The notes under the pieces are model-generated. The model worked only from the letters and a program-made list of their open reading frames with translations, was not told where the DNA came from and searched no databases. A program made the position numbers and the translations under genes. Below, piece after piece: positions 36,786-46,476 of a stretch of 64,000 nucleotides of DNA; position 1 is the first letter of the stretch; the number at the start of each line of letters is the position of its first letter. This DNA is from Diphasiastrum complanatum (lineage: Eukaryota > Streptophyta > Lycopodiopsida > Lycopodiales > Lycopodiaceae): NCBI GenBank assembly GCA_029204225.1, contig CM055096.1, forward strand, positions 70,455,444 to 70,519,443, read 5' to 3'.

Positions 36786-37187
36786 GTATAATAATGACAA
36801 ACTCCAACAAGCATCCAAATCCAACAATTAGCAAATCCAAAGAAAACACAAGAGAGAGAGAGATGGAAAGAAGAAGAGCAAGGACATTTCATATCCACTT
36901 GAAAGAAGATTCACCTACTTTATTGAAATGAAAAGTGAATGTACAAACTAACTCGAATCCACCACTACATATAGTGGATTTTAGGGCTTTGGCTTCAAAT
37001 CCTATTGGCCAATTTCCACCTCCCTTATTATTTGAAATTCAAAAATTGGGAGGAGCCCTTTTTATTCATTAATTTGACTATTAGGCCTTGCGACATTAAA
37101 AGTCTCGCAAAAAAGCCTAAATTCCTATTATTAACTTCTAACTAATCAAATAATTATGTGATCATCGGGTTGGACTTAAACACGCAG
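36456..37187 (+). repeat. Dispersed repeat, copy A
   Basis: This stretch starts gcgggtatttcctatccacc-like (gtaacggg...) and ends near cacgcaggg. It matches 62338-62957 in the same orientation along its length, including ttgtcacg, tcccatgagagc, ggattttagggctttggc and ttaggccttgcgacatt. A compound microsatellite is inserted near its middle. It could be an LTR or an unclassified non-coding element; no coding part was seen. Confidence 0.75.
36683..36783. repeat. Compound (CT)n-(CA)n microsatellite
   Basis: Imperfect CT repeats pass directly into about 31 AC repeats at 36720. Confidence 0.95.
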
Positions 37188-37205
37188 GGTGTCATGGCCA
37201 TATTC

Positions 37206-37664
37206 TGTTAAGGACATAGAATAGTCCTAATATGGTAGACCCGGCCCTTCGGTATTCGAGTTTGTTAGCCATGCCGAGATTTAATTCCATGTCGAGGCTT
37301 GTTTGTGACTAATAACCTTGAGAGTACCCAGACACTCTAATTGAGACATATGGAATATGTACGTGTGACGGATATAGGCAAGAGATTGCATGAAGAGTTG
37401 TGACCTATTTATAGTTGACCTGCATGGGGATTGCATGGGTTCATACACATGAATCTACTCTCTATATATTGAGGAAGAGATTTTCCCATTGACAACTTGG
37501 TTCAGGTTACCACTTGCTCTCTTTTCCTCTTGCTTTCACATGGCATGGCTTGGGGGCTAGATCTAGGTTTGGTTGGGCGGTTTGGCTCCATAGTCTCTCA
37601 TGTTATATTCTCATATCCTAATCTTAGGGGTTTTCCCTAGTGGTCTTTACAATGGTATCAAAGC
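37206..37664 (+). repeat. Orphan LTR (446 bp) and primer-binding site
   Basis: The sequence begins TGTTAAGGACATAG at 37206 and ends ...GGTCTTTACA at 37651. The LTR has TG...CA ends. One base later TGGTATCAAAGC (37653-37664) matches the initiator-Met tRNA PBS with one mismatch. No gag or pol follows and no second LTR was found, so this is the left edge of a deleted or truncated element. Confidence 0.7.
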
Positions 37665-38989
37665 TCGGCTAAGATGCGGTCTTGGATAGGAGGGTGACAA
37701 GCTTTACATCAAATCGAAAGCTGAAGCACTTGGATTTACATCCTGGTTGGAGTGCTATTTTCTCAAGGAAATTATGGGGTAGGATTCACTATATCCGGTT
37801 TGAAGCATGCTAATAAAAAATGGTGGTAAAGTGCTCTTCTACGTGGTAGATTTTTGAATTGAAGATGCTAAGATTTAGTGTATACTTTATTGTCAAATTC
37901 CTGGAGCCTTGAGAGCTCTTTCATTTGTTGTAGTAAAACTGCTTGGGTGGATTAATTTGATTGTCGTATTGCCTAAATCTGCTTGGTAGAGGAGTGAACA
38001 GCTCACATCATTCCATAATGATTTTGACAATTTAGATTCAGGTTAAGCTGCAGGACGTTTGTTAGTAGATTGGTGTGAGATCAATTTATCCAGAATAAAT
38101 AAACTTACGGCAGCTGGGCACTTGAATTTGATTGGATGTTAAGGATTTGGAGTTTTGAGAACTAACCCTTTGAAGATAACATGCAAAGCTGTTGATCAAA
38201 ATTTGGAGGATGGTAGGATTGTTACTCTCTAACTATAAGCAAAAAAAAAAAAAAAGGCCAGAGTTTAATATGGAACAACCAGATTTGTGGAACTAATTTC
38301 TCCCTATCTTAATGAATATTTTCCATTATGCTTCTGTCAACCCAATATTTTTTGGTAAGCAAAGATTAAAAAACATCATTATTGGGAATAATTAATGCTT
38401 GTCGCTTGAATTTCCCTGAAAATCTTCGTCTTTATGAAGTTTGTTGTCTCTTGTTTGGAAGCTTTGTGAGATTGAGAGGGGTAACCAAGTTAGAAACCAT
38501 TTCTTGTCTTGTTCAACTGCTGTTTTAGGAATAAGTTTTCTAAAAATCAGCCAAGCTGCAAAGAGTCGAAGCTCAACTGGTCATGCCTCTGTAATGGATG
38601 ACTTACTTTGTTGGATTCCTGAAATGCATTTTCTTTGAACCCTGCATAAAACATTGTGCATCTGTGGCATAGATACGATCGGGGGACATTGTCTTTTGTA
38701 TGGTCAGTCGTTTCGACCTGCCTGGAGCATGAACTAAATTTGGCCAGTAGCTCATACAGAAGTGCGTGTGAGGGACATTGTTCCCAACAACACTGGGTCT
38801 GAGTTTCTAATAGCAGCGGGGATACCCTTGGAAGAACAAGAATGAGGTAGCAGATGATAGTTGTTTTCTTCCAAAATGTGTTGCTTTTCTTCAAACGATG
38901 GCTGGTGGTGAATGATAAGCTTGTTGTCTAGTGGTCATGAGTTGTTGGAAGTATTTCTAGTTCGTGCGGTGGCTAAATCTACTTACGGG
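37665..38989. other. Intergenic, no gene recognised
   Basis: This could be the untranslated leader or internal remnant of the LTR element to its left. Open frames at 38441-38638 and 38547-38894 have no recognisable motif. Nothing else was seen. Confidence 0.35.
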
Positions 38990-39753
38990 TGTAGTATAGG
39001 GATGTAGAGATTCGTCCACTTTTTAAGTTTCTACAACAAGCTTCAACGAAAATACGAAAATAAAACACTAATGAAGCACTAAGGCTTATCCAACTAGTGT
39101 CCGAAACAGAAATGAAATTAACTGAGATGACAAAATACAAAACCTTACTAAGGCTTACCCAACTAGCAAGGTGATTAGACTAAATCCTAGATTAACACCC
39201 AAAGGGTAATAAAATGAGATAGCGGCAAATACTAAGCAAATAAGCAATAATGAACATGCCACAATGAAACCGATGAAAAGGAGGCAAGAGGAGGCCCGAG
39301 CACCTTCCCTCAAGCTATGCACCTTTCCAAAGGGAACACAAATGAAATAGAATGATAATTCTCCAAAATAGAGAGCAAGATAGCTTAATCTCAAAAGCGT
39401 CGTTTACAATGCAAATACCTCTCCTTTTATGGCAAGGAGGGTCTTCCATAAGTGTCTACTAACTTATGAGACTAATCTGTTTCTAGCCTTTCTAGAACTT
39501 CTAACTTAGGATTTAGAACTTCAAATATTCTAACTTAGGATTAAGTTTCCTAAGTCTAAGTTCTAAATCTAAGTTTAAGCTTTTTTTATTATTATTTAAG
39601 CTTTTACTCATGGACTTACAAAACACATGCCATGGCTGAAGTTTATTGACAGATACTCATACGTGGTCTTACAAAACACATGCCACGGAGTTTTTTTTTA
39701 ATTATTATTATTTTCTATGTGTTAGCACAGTTGCTAACATTATCCCCCTCCTT
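38990..39753 (-). repeat. Possible LTR and polypurine tract downstream of the unknown coiled-coil unit
   Basis: On the minus strand AAGGAGGGGGA (39753-39743) is followed by TGTTAGCAACTG at 39739. About 750 bp further a ...CTATACTACA end occurs at 38990. This is the arrangement of a polypurine tract and 3' LTR. No matching 5' LTR was found upstream of 42462, so the call is tentative. The phrase actaaggcttaYccaactag occurs twice inside it (near 39078 and 39150). Confidence 0.35.
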
Positions 39754-39962
39754 ATTGGATTGGTGGTCCCATACCAATCGACGCCTTTTCGTCCTGGATC
39801 TTTTGTGCTTCTTGGAGGCGAGACTGTTGCTGTCGGGAGTGGTAGATTATCGTGCCGATGCCCTCCATCATTTGCCACCGTAATTTGTTCGGGAAGGGCA
39901 TGAGTTTGTAATAATGGAGCATACCCTAAAGAAAGTTATGGGTTTTCCATAGCTCCACCATA

Positions 39963-42462
39963 TCAACGTGCAGGGCGGAAGTGAGTGCAGCGCGATAATA
40001 GAGCCTTGAAAGTTGCTTTATGTGTTTGACACTGGTCCAAATCTGGCAGTATGTAGCCACCTCGCTCTTTCGTTGTTGGATACTTCTTTGCAAACTCCTG
40101 AGAGGCGCGCAACTCCTTGCTTGGTTTTGTGGGCGTGATTCTGTGCCGGATGGTTGGTGCTTCAGAGGCAGTCTCGTGTTCAGTTTGTGGATCGGGTTTA
40201 GGAGAGAGAGGAGGCGAGGGGTTAGCTTTTGCAATTCTTTGTGACTTAAGAGAAAATTGTCGTGGAACGAAGGTGGGGTTGATTGTGTTGAGAGGGTTAG
40301 AAGCGGTGGAAGGGAAAAGATAATGTTGGGAGCTAGTACCCCCAGAGTCCGACGGATTGGTTGGTGTTTGAGTTCCTTGCCCCAGGGGTTGGCCTTGAAA
40401 TGCGGAGCCTTGAGTTGCAAGAGGAGGCTGTTGGAATCCTGCTCCATCTCCACCATCTGGTCCATCAAAGTGGTGCCCCGAATCATGGAATTGGGCGTGC
40501 TCTGCATGAACCAACGGGGTCGACTGGGCAGCAGCCTTTAAGCATTCTTCTAGGGTGGCTATGTGCTGGTTTAGGGTCTCGACGGAAGCAATGTATGATT
40601 GTTGTAATTTTGAGTGTTGCTCCGTCGTGGCTTTCACCTTTTGGGCCAGCGTTTGATAGGCCACCACTGGAATGGCAGTTCCCTCAGGAATAGCTGGTGG
40701 TGCGAAGTCGTTGAAGTCCACCATTTCCAACTGTTCCTTCATAGCGGAACGTGTTACTTGTGAATCTGCTATAGCCTCATCCTTTTCGGCTTTGAGAGTA
40801 TCGATGGTTTGCTGCATGTTGGATACCTTCAGTTGGAGCTGGTTATGGTGGTGGAGTAGCATCTGTTGTTGTTGTTGATTGTAATTTGTTAGGTTTTGGA
40901 TCTGCAGTTGTTGTTGTTTATTTTCCTCCTCCAGCCTTGCTTTTTCTTTCTGAAGGCCCGCCATAGCACCATCGTCGAATTGCCGCATAGTATACTGTCC
41001 CCCTAGGGTCCTGAATAGATTGTATTGGAGCTCATTCACCAACCATACCGCTTTTTGGGCTGCAAGGGGTAGCTGCTCCCAAAGACCAATGTCAAGGAGG
41101 GTGCGTGTGTAGTTAGGATACGACATTGGGCTAAATGGTAGAAAATCAGGAGCAGAGCTAGACGGAGGTGTAGGAAAGGCAGGTGGGGGTGATTGTGGAT
41201 TGAGGGGTGGGGAGATACTGCGTAGCGGAGATTGTTGGATTGGGTTAGTGGTGACAGTGGTTGATGGAAGTACAGCTAGTAATTGTAATGCGAAACCATC
41301 TACGTTGACTGTGGAGTCAAGTAGGGTGGAGATTTGTACAGGTGAGGGCTTTTGTGGAAGTGTGGAAGTGAAGCCCGATGGTGGGGGTGGTGGTGGGAGT
41401 GTGAGAGCAAGTGATGGAGAGGAGATTGCCTATGTGGACAGAATCACGCCCATAGGATCAGAGCCGAAAGTGCCCGCCGTTTTGGAGCTGGTTGCTGCTG
41501 TTGCTACTACTTGTCGGCGTTGTTGGGCCTGGTGAAGTAAGGCCACCTGCTGCTCTAGGACCTCCTTTGGGACCTGAGATGGTTTAAGGCTCCCTCCGGA
41601 TTCAGCATATTCCACCCCGATGTCGCTGGATAGAATGTTATGTGGGACATCGGCTTCTGTGCTGATTGCCTTCCCTTTCTACTTCTTAGTAGGTGGGGCT
41701 GGTGAAGACCGGGTCTGCTGTCGGTTGGGGGGTGGCTCGCTTTTTTGTGCTTGGATAAACATCATCCAGCTCCTTGATGGCAGCAGCCACCCTAGATCCC
41801 AATTGTTTGATGACCAACATGTGGAGGAGATACCCACATTTGGTAGTTGGTTTGCGAGCTTTTAGAGCTCCGCACAGCTTCTCCGCTACCTTCTCAGCCC
41901 ACTTGTAATTTTGAGTGGGATCGTCCATGGTGAGGGTCAGAGAAAAGAAGTCGCTCGGTGGTATGCAATCCATCTTGGTGGTATGCACTGCGACCATGGT
42001 GACAAGGATCTCTGAGGCGGCCCGTAGATGGAGATCCGTGATGAGGCGGATAGCGATCCCGTCGTTGGTTTGGGCAATGGTTTTGCCGTCGTCTGTCAGA
42101 AATTTTGTGAAGTACTTGGCATCATAGCTGGTGCCCTTTCCATGGATTGTCTCTCCGAGATTAGGAAAGCCGATGCTCTAGAGATCCCCAGGAGAGACGT
42201 TGATAATAGAATAGCTGCCACTCTTGGATGTAATCCAGAAAGTTTGGAACTCATCCGAATAGGTGGAGTAGGCTGCTCGGATGAGGCTCTCGCTCTGCTG
42301 GTCCCGGAAAAGTGTCAGATCAAAGCCAAGGTTGGTGAGGATATCCTTGGCCAGTGTGAGCTGCTCGGCGTAATTCTTAAGATTAATCATGACTATATCC
42401 CCTGAATAAGGACGAGGGGGTTTACGGCGATGCAAGCTAAGCGAGGAATCGCATGAAGCCAT
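39963..42462 (-). pseudogene. Decayed gene-like unit of unknown family: coiled-coil, Gln/Pro-rich protein
   Basis: A TATA box (ctatatatag, near 42573 on minus) precedes an ATG at 42462. The first frame runs to 41686, broken only by a TAG at 42180-42178; it includes KWAEKVAEKLCGALKAR and YLLHMLVIKQLGSRVAA. A shift of one base near 41750 leads into a second frame (FIQAQKSEPPPNRQQ onward) that continues to 39963, broken only by TAG at 41681-41679 and TAG at 41432-41430. The second frame holds a Pro/Ser-rich stretch, then from 41126 a 387-residue part with a Gln-rich coiled coil (about residues 55-140) and a disordered Pro-rich tail. Together this is about 830 codons. I do not recognise the family. 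It could be a host gene remnant or an ORF of a non-autonomous LTR element, given the polypurine-like tract downstream. Confidence 0.6.
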
Positions 42463-42960
42463 GATAGCAGTGATTTTAGATTGCTCTGAGAATTTTGAAA
42501 ATTTTGAAAAAAATTTGGCATGAACTCGAGAGCAACAATCTAAAATGAACTTGTGGAGAGAAGGTGGAGGACTATATATAGACTTTTTTTGGTAGGAATT
42601 CGCAACTTCACCTAGAAAACATCCTCAGTGTCCACGATTTGGTAAGGATGGTCGTGAATTTCAAGGCAACGTTCTGAGGGCCTGCGAATTCTTGTAAGGG
42701 ATTTTTTTATGCCAAAAGAGAAAAAAACGTCTGACAGTGCAAAAATGTGTCTGATTAGAATTTGCAAAGATAGCAGAGAAATCGTGAGGATCAATTTGAG
42801 CTACAACAAATTGTTTGTGAATTCTGAGGATGGATATCTCATGAATAAAACTACATTTTTCTATTTTTTTGACATTTTTTTATCTGAGACAGAATTCGCG
42901 GAGGCCAAAAATGGATCGTGCTCTGTAAAAAGGGGTCAGGCGAATTCTATCTGAGATATT
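42463..42960 (-). promoter_or_regulatory. Upstream region of the unknown coiled-coil unit
   Basis: A TATATATAG box near 42573 lies about 110 bases before the ATG at 42462. Further upstream the word gaattcgc or its complement recurs (near 42597, 42685 and 42893). No gene occurs between here and 43115. Confidence 0.4.
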
Positions 42961-43114
42961 GTGAAAAAATTTCTTCTGAAACAAATGACTCTTGTGGTTT
43001 TCTCAGAGAAGACTGTTGGTATACCTGATCTGATAGTATCTTGATGGGTGGATCAAGAAAGCACAGCAAAAAAGTTGTCGAAATGGCATGTAGACAATAA
43101 AAAGGAAGAAAAAC

Positions 43115-43557
43115 AGTAGGAAAGAAATGTTTATGTAAGAATTACAGACGGGAAGATCATCATTGTAGCTGTATATGTGGACAACACTCTGATACTCTAC
43201 AAAAGTGAGGAATTTATTGGTGAGGTGAAGTATGACATCTCGAAACATTTTGAGATTGCAGACCTAGTAGAAGCCAGATGTTATCTTGGCTTACAGATTA
43301 AGAGAGACTATGAGGAAGGCAAATTGTACCTTCATCAGTCCATATATACCCAAAAGATCTTAGAAGATTTCGGGAAGATGGATACTCCAATGCTTGCAGG
43401 AATAATCTTGACAAATGAAGATTGCTCGAAGAATGAAGAGGAAAGAAAATTGATACAACATATACCATATAGGAAGCTAATTGGATCACCAACGTATCTT
43501 GCAGATAACACACATCTTGACATTGCTTATGCCATGCTATATTTTTATCTTTCCTAG
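43115..43557 (+). pseudogene. Ty1/copia reverse transcriptase C-terminal fragment
   Basis: The plus-strand frame contains VAVYVDNTLILYKS, where copia RT has the catalytic YVDD. It continues with FEIADLVEARCYLGLQI, KLYLHQSIYTQKIL and the end region YRKLIGSPTYLADNTHLDIAYA. The second catalytic Asp is replaced by Asn. Gag, protease, integrase and RNase H are absent around it. It is an isolated fragment. Confidence 0.85.
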
Positions 43558-43706
43558 GAACTTGAGACCCATATGAGTAAATCTCTATTCCACTCTCATT
43601 TTTTCCTGTCTCCACCATCTTTTAGATAGGACCAAAATGAGAATCAGATTCACACCTCCCTCTCAGTGAAAGATATAGATCAGTGGAAATCTGGGTGAAT
43701 GAAAGT

Positions 43707-43858
43707 TCATTTAATCTGACTAAGTGCATCTGCAACTTGGTTAGAGCTTCCCTTGACATATTGGATCTCATCATCAAATCCCTGCATAAGCTCAACCCAA
43801 TGAGCTTTACGACCCCTCAAATCGTTCTGATTACAAAAGTACTTTAGAGGCTGGTGAT
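43707..43858 (-). pseudogene. Ty3/gypsy RNase H tail fused to Helitron frame
   Basis: The last 50 codons of a 191-codon minus-strand frame read HHQPLKYF, then LRGRKAHWVELMQGFDDEI and YVKGSSNQVADALSQ. This is the hallmark end of gypsy RNase H (DHxxLKYF ... GRxARWxxxLxxFDFEIxYVKGxxNxVADALSR). It joins without a stop to Helitron sequence at about 43858. Confidence 0.85.
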
Positions 43859-45260
43859 GATAATATATCCAATTTCTATTTTCGGAACTGACATGTGTTG
43901 GCGATGAAGATGGTTGAAATGGAAATCCATATTTGCATGGATTTGTTTTGTTGCTTTTTATTCTGCAGTTTTTTTGACAATAATGGATCTGTTTTTTAAC
44001 AACCAAATTGTATAGATCTCTATCAAATTCATTATTAGGCTCATCAAATTTGTGCAATTGGTCATTCCATTTTGTTGGAATGCATGCAACGATTTCATTT
44101 GAAATTGTTTCCACATCTTCTTCTTCAATCCAAAGCATGATATGTGCATGAACCGATCCTCTGTGACATAGTATTTGATTCTTCCTAACAAGAAGTGCTT
44201 TAAAAGCAGATACTCTTTCGTGAATCTTTCCAATCGGACACATATAGCATCGTGCACTCAATCGGACAATTTCGCCAATCAAAATTCATGTTTATTTGTT
44301 GTGCAAGGTCTCTATTTCAGTGATTTCAAACCATCTCGTCTCTGAATTTTCGTCTGCAGTCAATGTTAAAAAAAAAATTGGGGGAGTCCCCAGTGTTCAA
44401 CCATTGTTAAAAGATCTTTTAAATTGCGTCTATGCCAAGATGGTGTGTTTGGAATTTGAGTTGGTAGAGTATATTTTAAAACATGACTGAATATTTGTTG
44501 TTCGGATGCTTTCTTATTCTTTGAGAGAAAGGTGATTATATCTTTTTGTAGCATCATTGATGGAACGCTATTTGATATTAAAATTGTTTGCCTAATTCGG
44601 TATAAGACTATTATGTAGGGCGGATATAGTGTAAACGTCGAAAAGAAAGAACTTGCTCGTAGGCTAGCATAATCAACAAAGATTATATTTCCATCATAAA
44701 ATCCATGAGCAAATGGAAATAAAAAAGGAAACAGGTTTGTTTCCAATGTTAACGTGGGTTCGTCATTATGTTGACTAATATTTACAAGCCTTATATGTTT
44801 TGAATAAATTTTGTTATTGTTTCTTAGTTTTACATTTGAATCTTGATAAATCTCATGATGTCGTTTGTCATTGTGCTTTGATAATGGGGTTGTATCTTCT
44901 AGTAAAATATACGATTTTTGGAGGGGGTCAACAGTCATAGTTTTATATGCAACATTGCCAAGGAGAAGATGATCGATAGATTGTAGAGAAATGAAGGCTA
45001 GACTAGTCTGAAGCATGTTTCTCAAAGATGGTGTAAAACCTTGCAAATAATGGATTACGTTCTAAATTTTGTTTTAACAATCTTTGGAGGGACTGTCTCT
45101 TCGCAGACTCATTTTCGATATGTAGATCACATGCAATTGCATTATCAAGCAATGATTTTGTTGTGATCCAACTTTCTGAAAAAGATTTATTTCGTCTTTT
45201 TGTTTCAATTGAAACATCAACGAAGGCTAGATTTTGCACTACAAAAGGCTCTAATCTCAA
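43859..45260 (-). pseudogene. Helitron Rep N-terminal half, broken
   Basis: Helitrons transpose by rolling-circle replication using a Rep (HUH nuclease) and helicase protein. Minus-strand frames give LFPFLFPFAHGFYDG, YPPYIIVLYRIRQT, EQQIFSHVLKYT and TPSWHRRNLKDLLTMVEHWGLPQFF. After a frameshift in the T10 run at 44377-44368 come LTLTADENSETRWFEITEIETL, the HUH motif RGSVHAHIMLW (His codons near 44150 and 44144), and NPCKYGFPF. At least two more frameshifts are needed. The catalytic tyrosine region and the helicase are absent because sequence switches to gypsy at 43858. The CKYGFPF form is unlike the common angiosperm Helitrons. No terminal TC or CTRR hairpin end was identified. Confidence 0.85.
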
Positions 45261-45432
45261 GATGTTTCGTATATATTCAGGTGATTGAAATGCTTGTCAA
45301 CAATATAATATTCTTTTGCGATAATATATTTGATATGCTCTGCATTAGCTACTGCAAGGCTCTGATTCCAATCGATATAGTACAACTTACAAAACTCCTC
45401 ACAAAATGTGATGAGTTCGGTGATCAGCCATG

Positions 45433-46476
45433 TCATTGACCATCAATTTTGGGATGCATTTGGTTAGTGAAATCGATCATGACATTAGCTGCATGCAAAT
45501 CGCAATGTAAAAGGAATTCATTATGTGCAAATGCCATTGTTTGCACGAAAGCATGTGAGATGCCACATACATTGTCACAAATTGATTTTATCTTGACCAT
45601 CTCATCTAACGCTATAATAGGGTCTAATTGAGAACTCTTTATCTTACCATTTCCCTGCAACTTTGTCATGGCTCTTCTTAACGAGCCATTGTTTATTGGT
45701 AGTTTCATCATCGTATCGTCCAAGCTACCTCCATTGAAGTACGGGAAGATAGAGACCAAAAGAGGTTGTCGTGTATGTCCAATACTCTGTACAATTCCCA
45801 TGTGTGCAATATCAATACTAACTTCTTGTGCGAAGGATTTCGGTCTATCTTGCCGCTCACCTTTGTATCTCTTTGTGGCAAAAACAACTCTTTCAGGAAA
45901 AAAAGATATTCCGATGATTTCAATTTTAAAACAGGCTCCAAATGTACCAGATCCTACTCTTTCTTTCCAAACAATTGCATCATTTGGAATTCCCACTGAT
46001 AGAGTGCATTCGAAATTCCTGACACTCGCTGCTAGTCTTGTAAAATCTATTTTCTTAAACTCCTTTGATGAATTGTCTCCCACATGTGAATGATGGCATT
46101 GATATTCCAATCGCATTTTTTTTTATAACACAATTTGTGACTCGATGTGTTTAGCTCTTTCATTTTTTTCTTTCTGTATTCTCCACAGCTTGTCCCAACA
46201 TTCTAATTTAGTTCTATCTATCCCCAAGGGAACTTCATTTCCCAAGTCCTGAAGACATTTACTGACATTTCCAATAAAAGTAAAAATATTTTCTATGACT
46301 TTTTTTTCATTGGAGTTATATTTTTTACATGCCGCTTGAATTATTTTGTTTGTAAGTGCTCTCACACGAGCCTCATTACAAACAACTTCTTGAAACTCAG
46401 TGTTATTGAAATCACTTATTAATCGACAAACCGATGTACGTAAAGATCTGAGAAATTTTTTTTTTTGCTTGCCCAT
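45433..46476 (-). pseudogene. Protein-kinase-like reading frame upstream of Helitron Rep
   Basis: Two frames, 46476-46123 and 46116-45433, are in the same register, separated by one TAA. The first (117 aa) is Lys-rich and helical with no known domain. The second holds kinase landmarks: Gly-rich loop VGSGTFGACFK (near 45954), Lys in FATKRYK, an alpha-C Glu in FAQEVSI, and a catalytic loop HCDLHAANVMID (near 45507). The metal-binding DFG region is disrupted: the frame ends HPKIDGQ, and a +2 frame continues with a DW-containing stretch. The C-lobe is mostly missing. It lies about 170 bp before the Helitron Rep on the same strand, so it may have been part of the same transcript or be a captured host gene. 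The kinase subfamily is not determined. Confidence 0.7.

Noticed and set aside
36642-36827. Reading frame of Val-Cys and Arg-Glu repeats
   Set aside because: It is a translation of the (CT)n-(CA)n microsatellite.
39926-40507. Alternative 193-codon minus-strand frame
   Set aside because: It overlaps the 387-codon frame in another register and lacks a continuation upstream.
40020-40878. Plus-strand frames across the unknown coiled-coil unit
   Set aside because: Antisense shadows. The minus strand has the longer frame, coiled-coil heptads, an ATG and a TATA box.
39963-42462. Unknown coiled-coil unit considered as an endogenous plant virus
   Set aside because: No polymerase, protease or coat zinc-finger motif is visible, so a viral origin cannot be supported.
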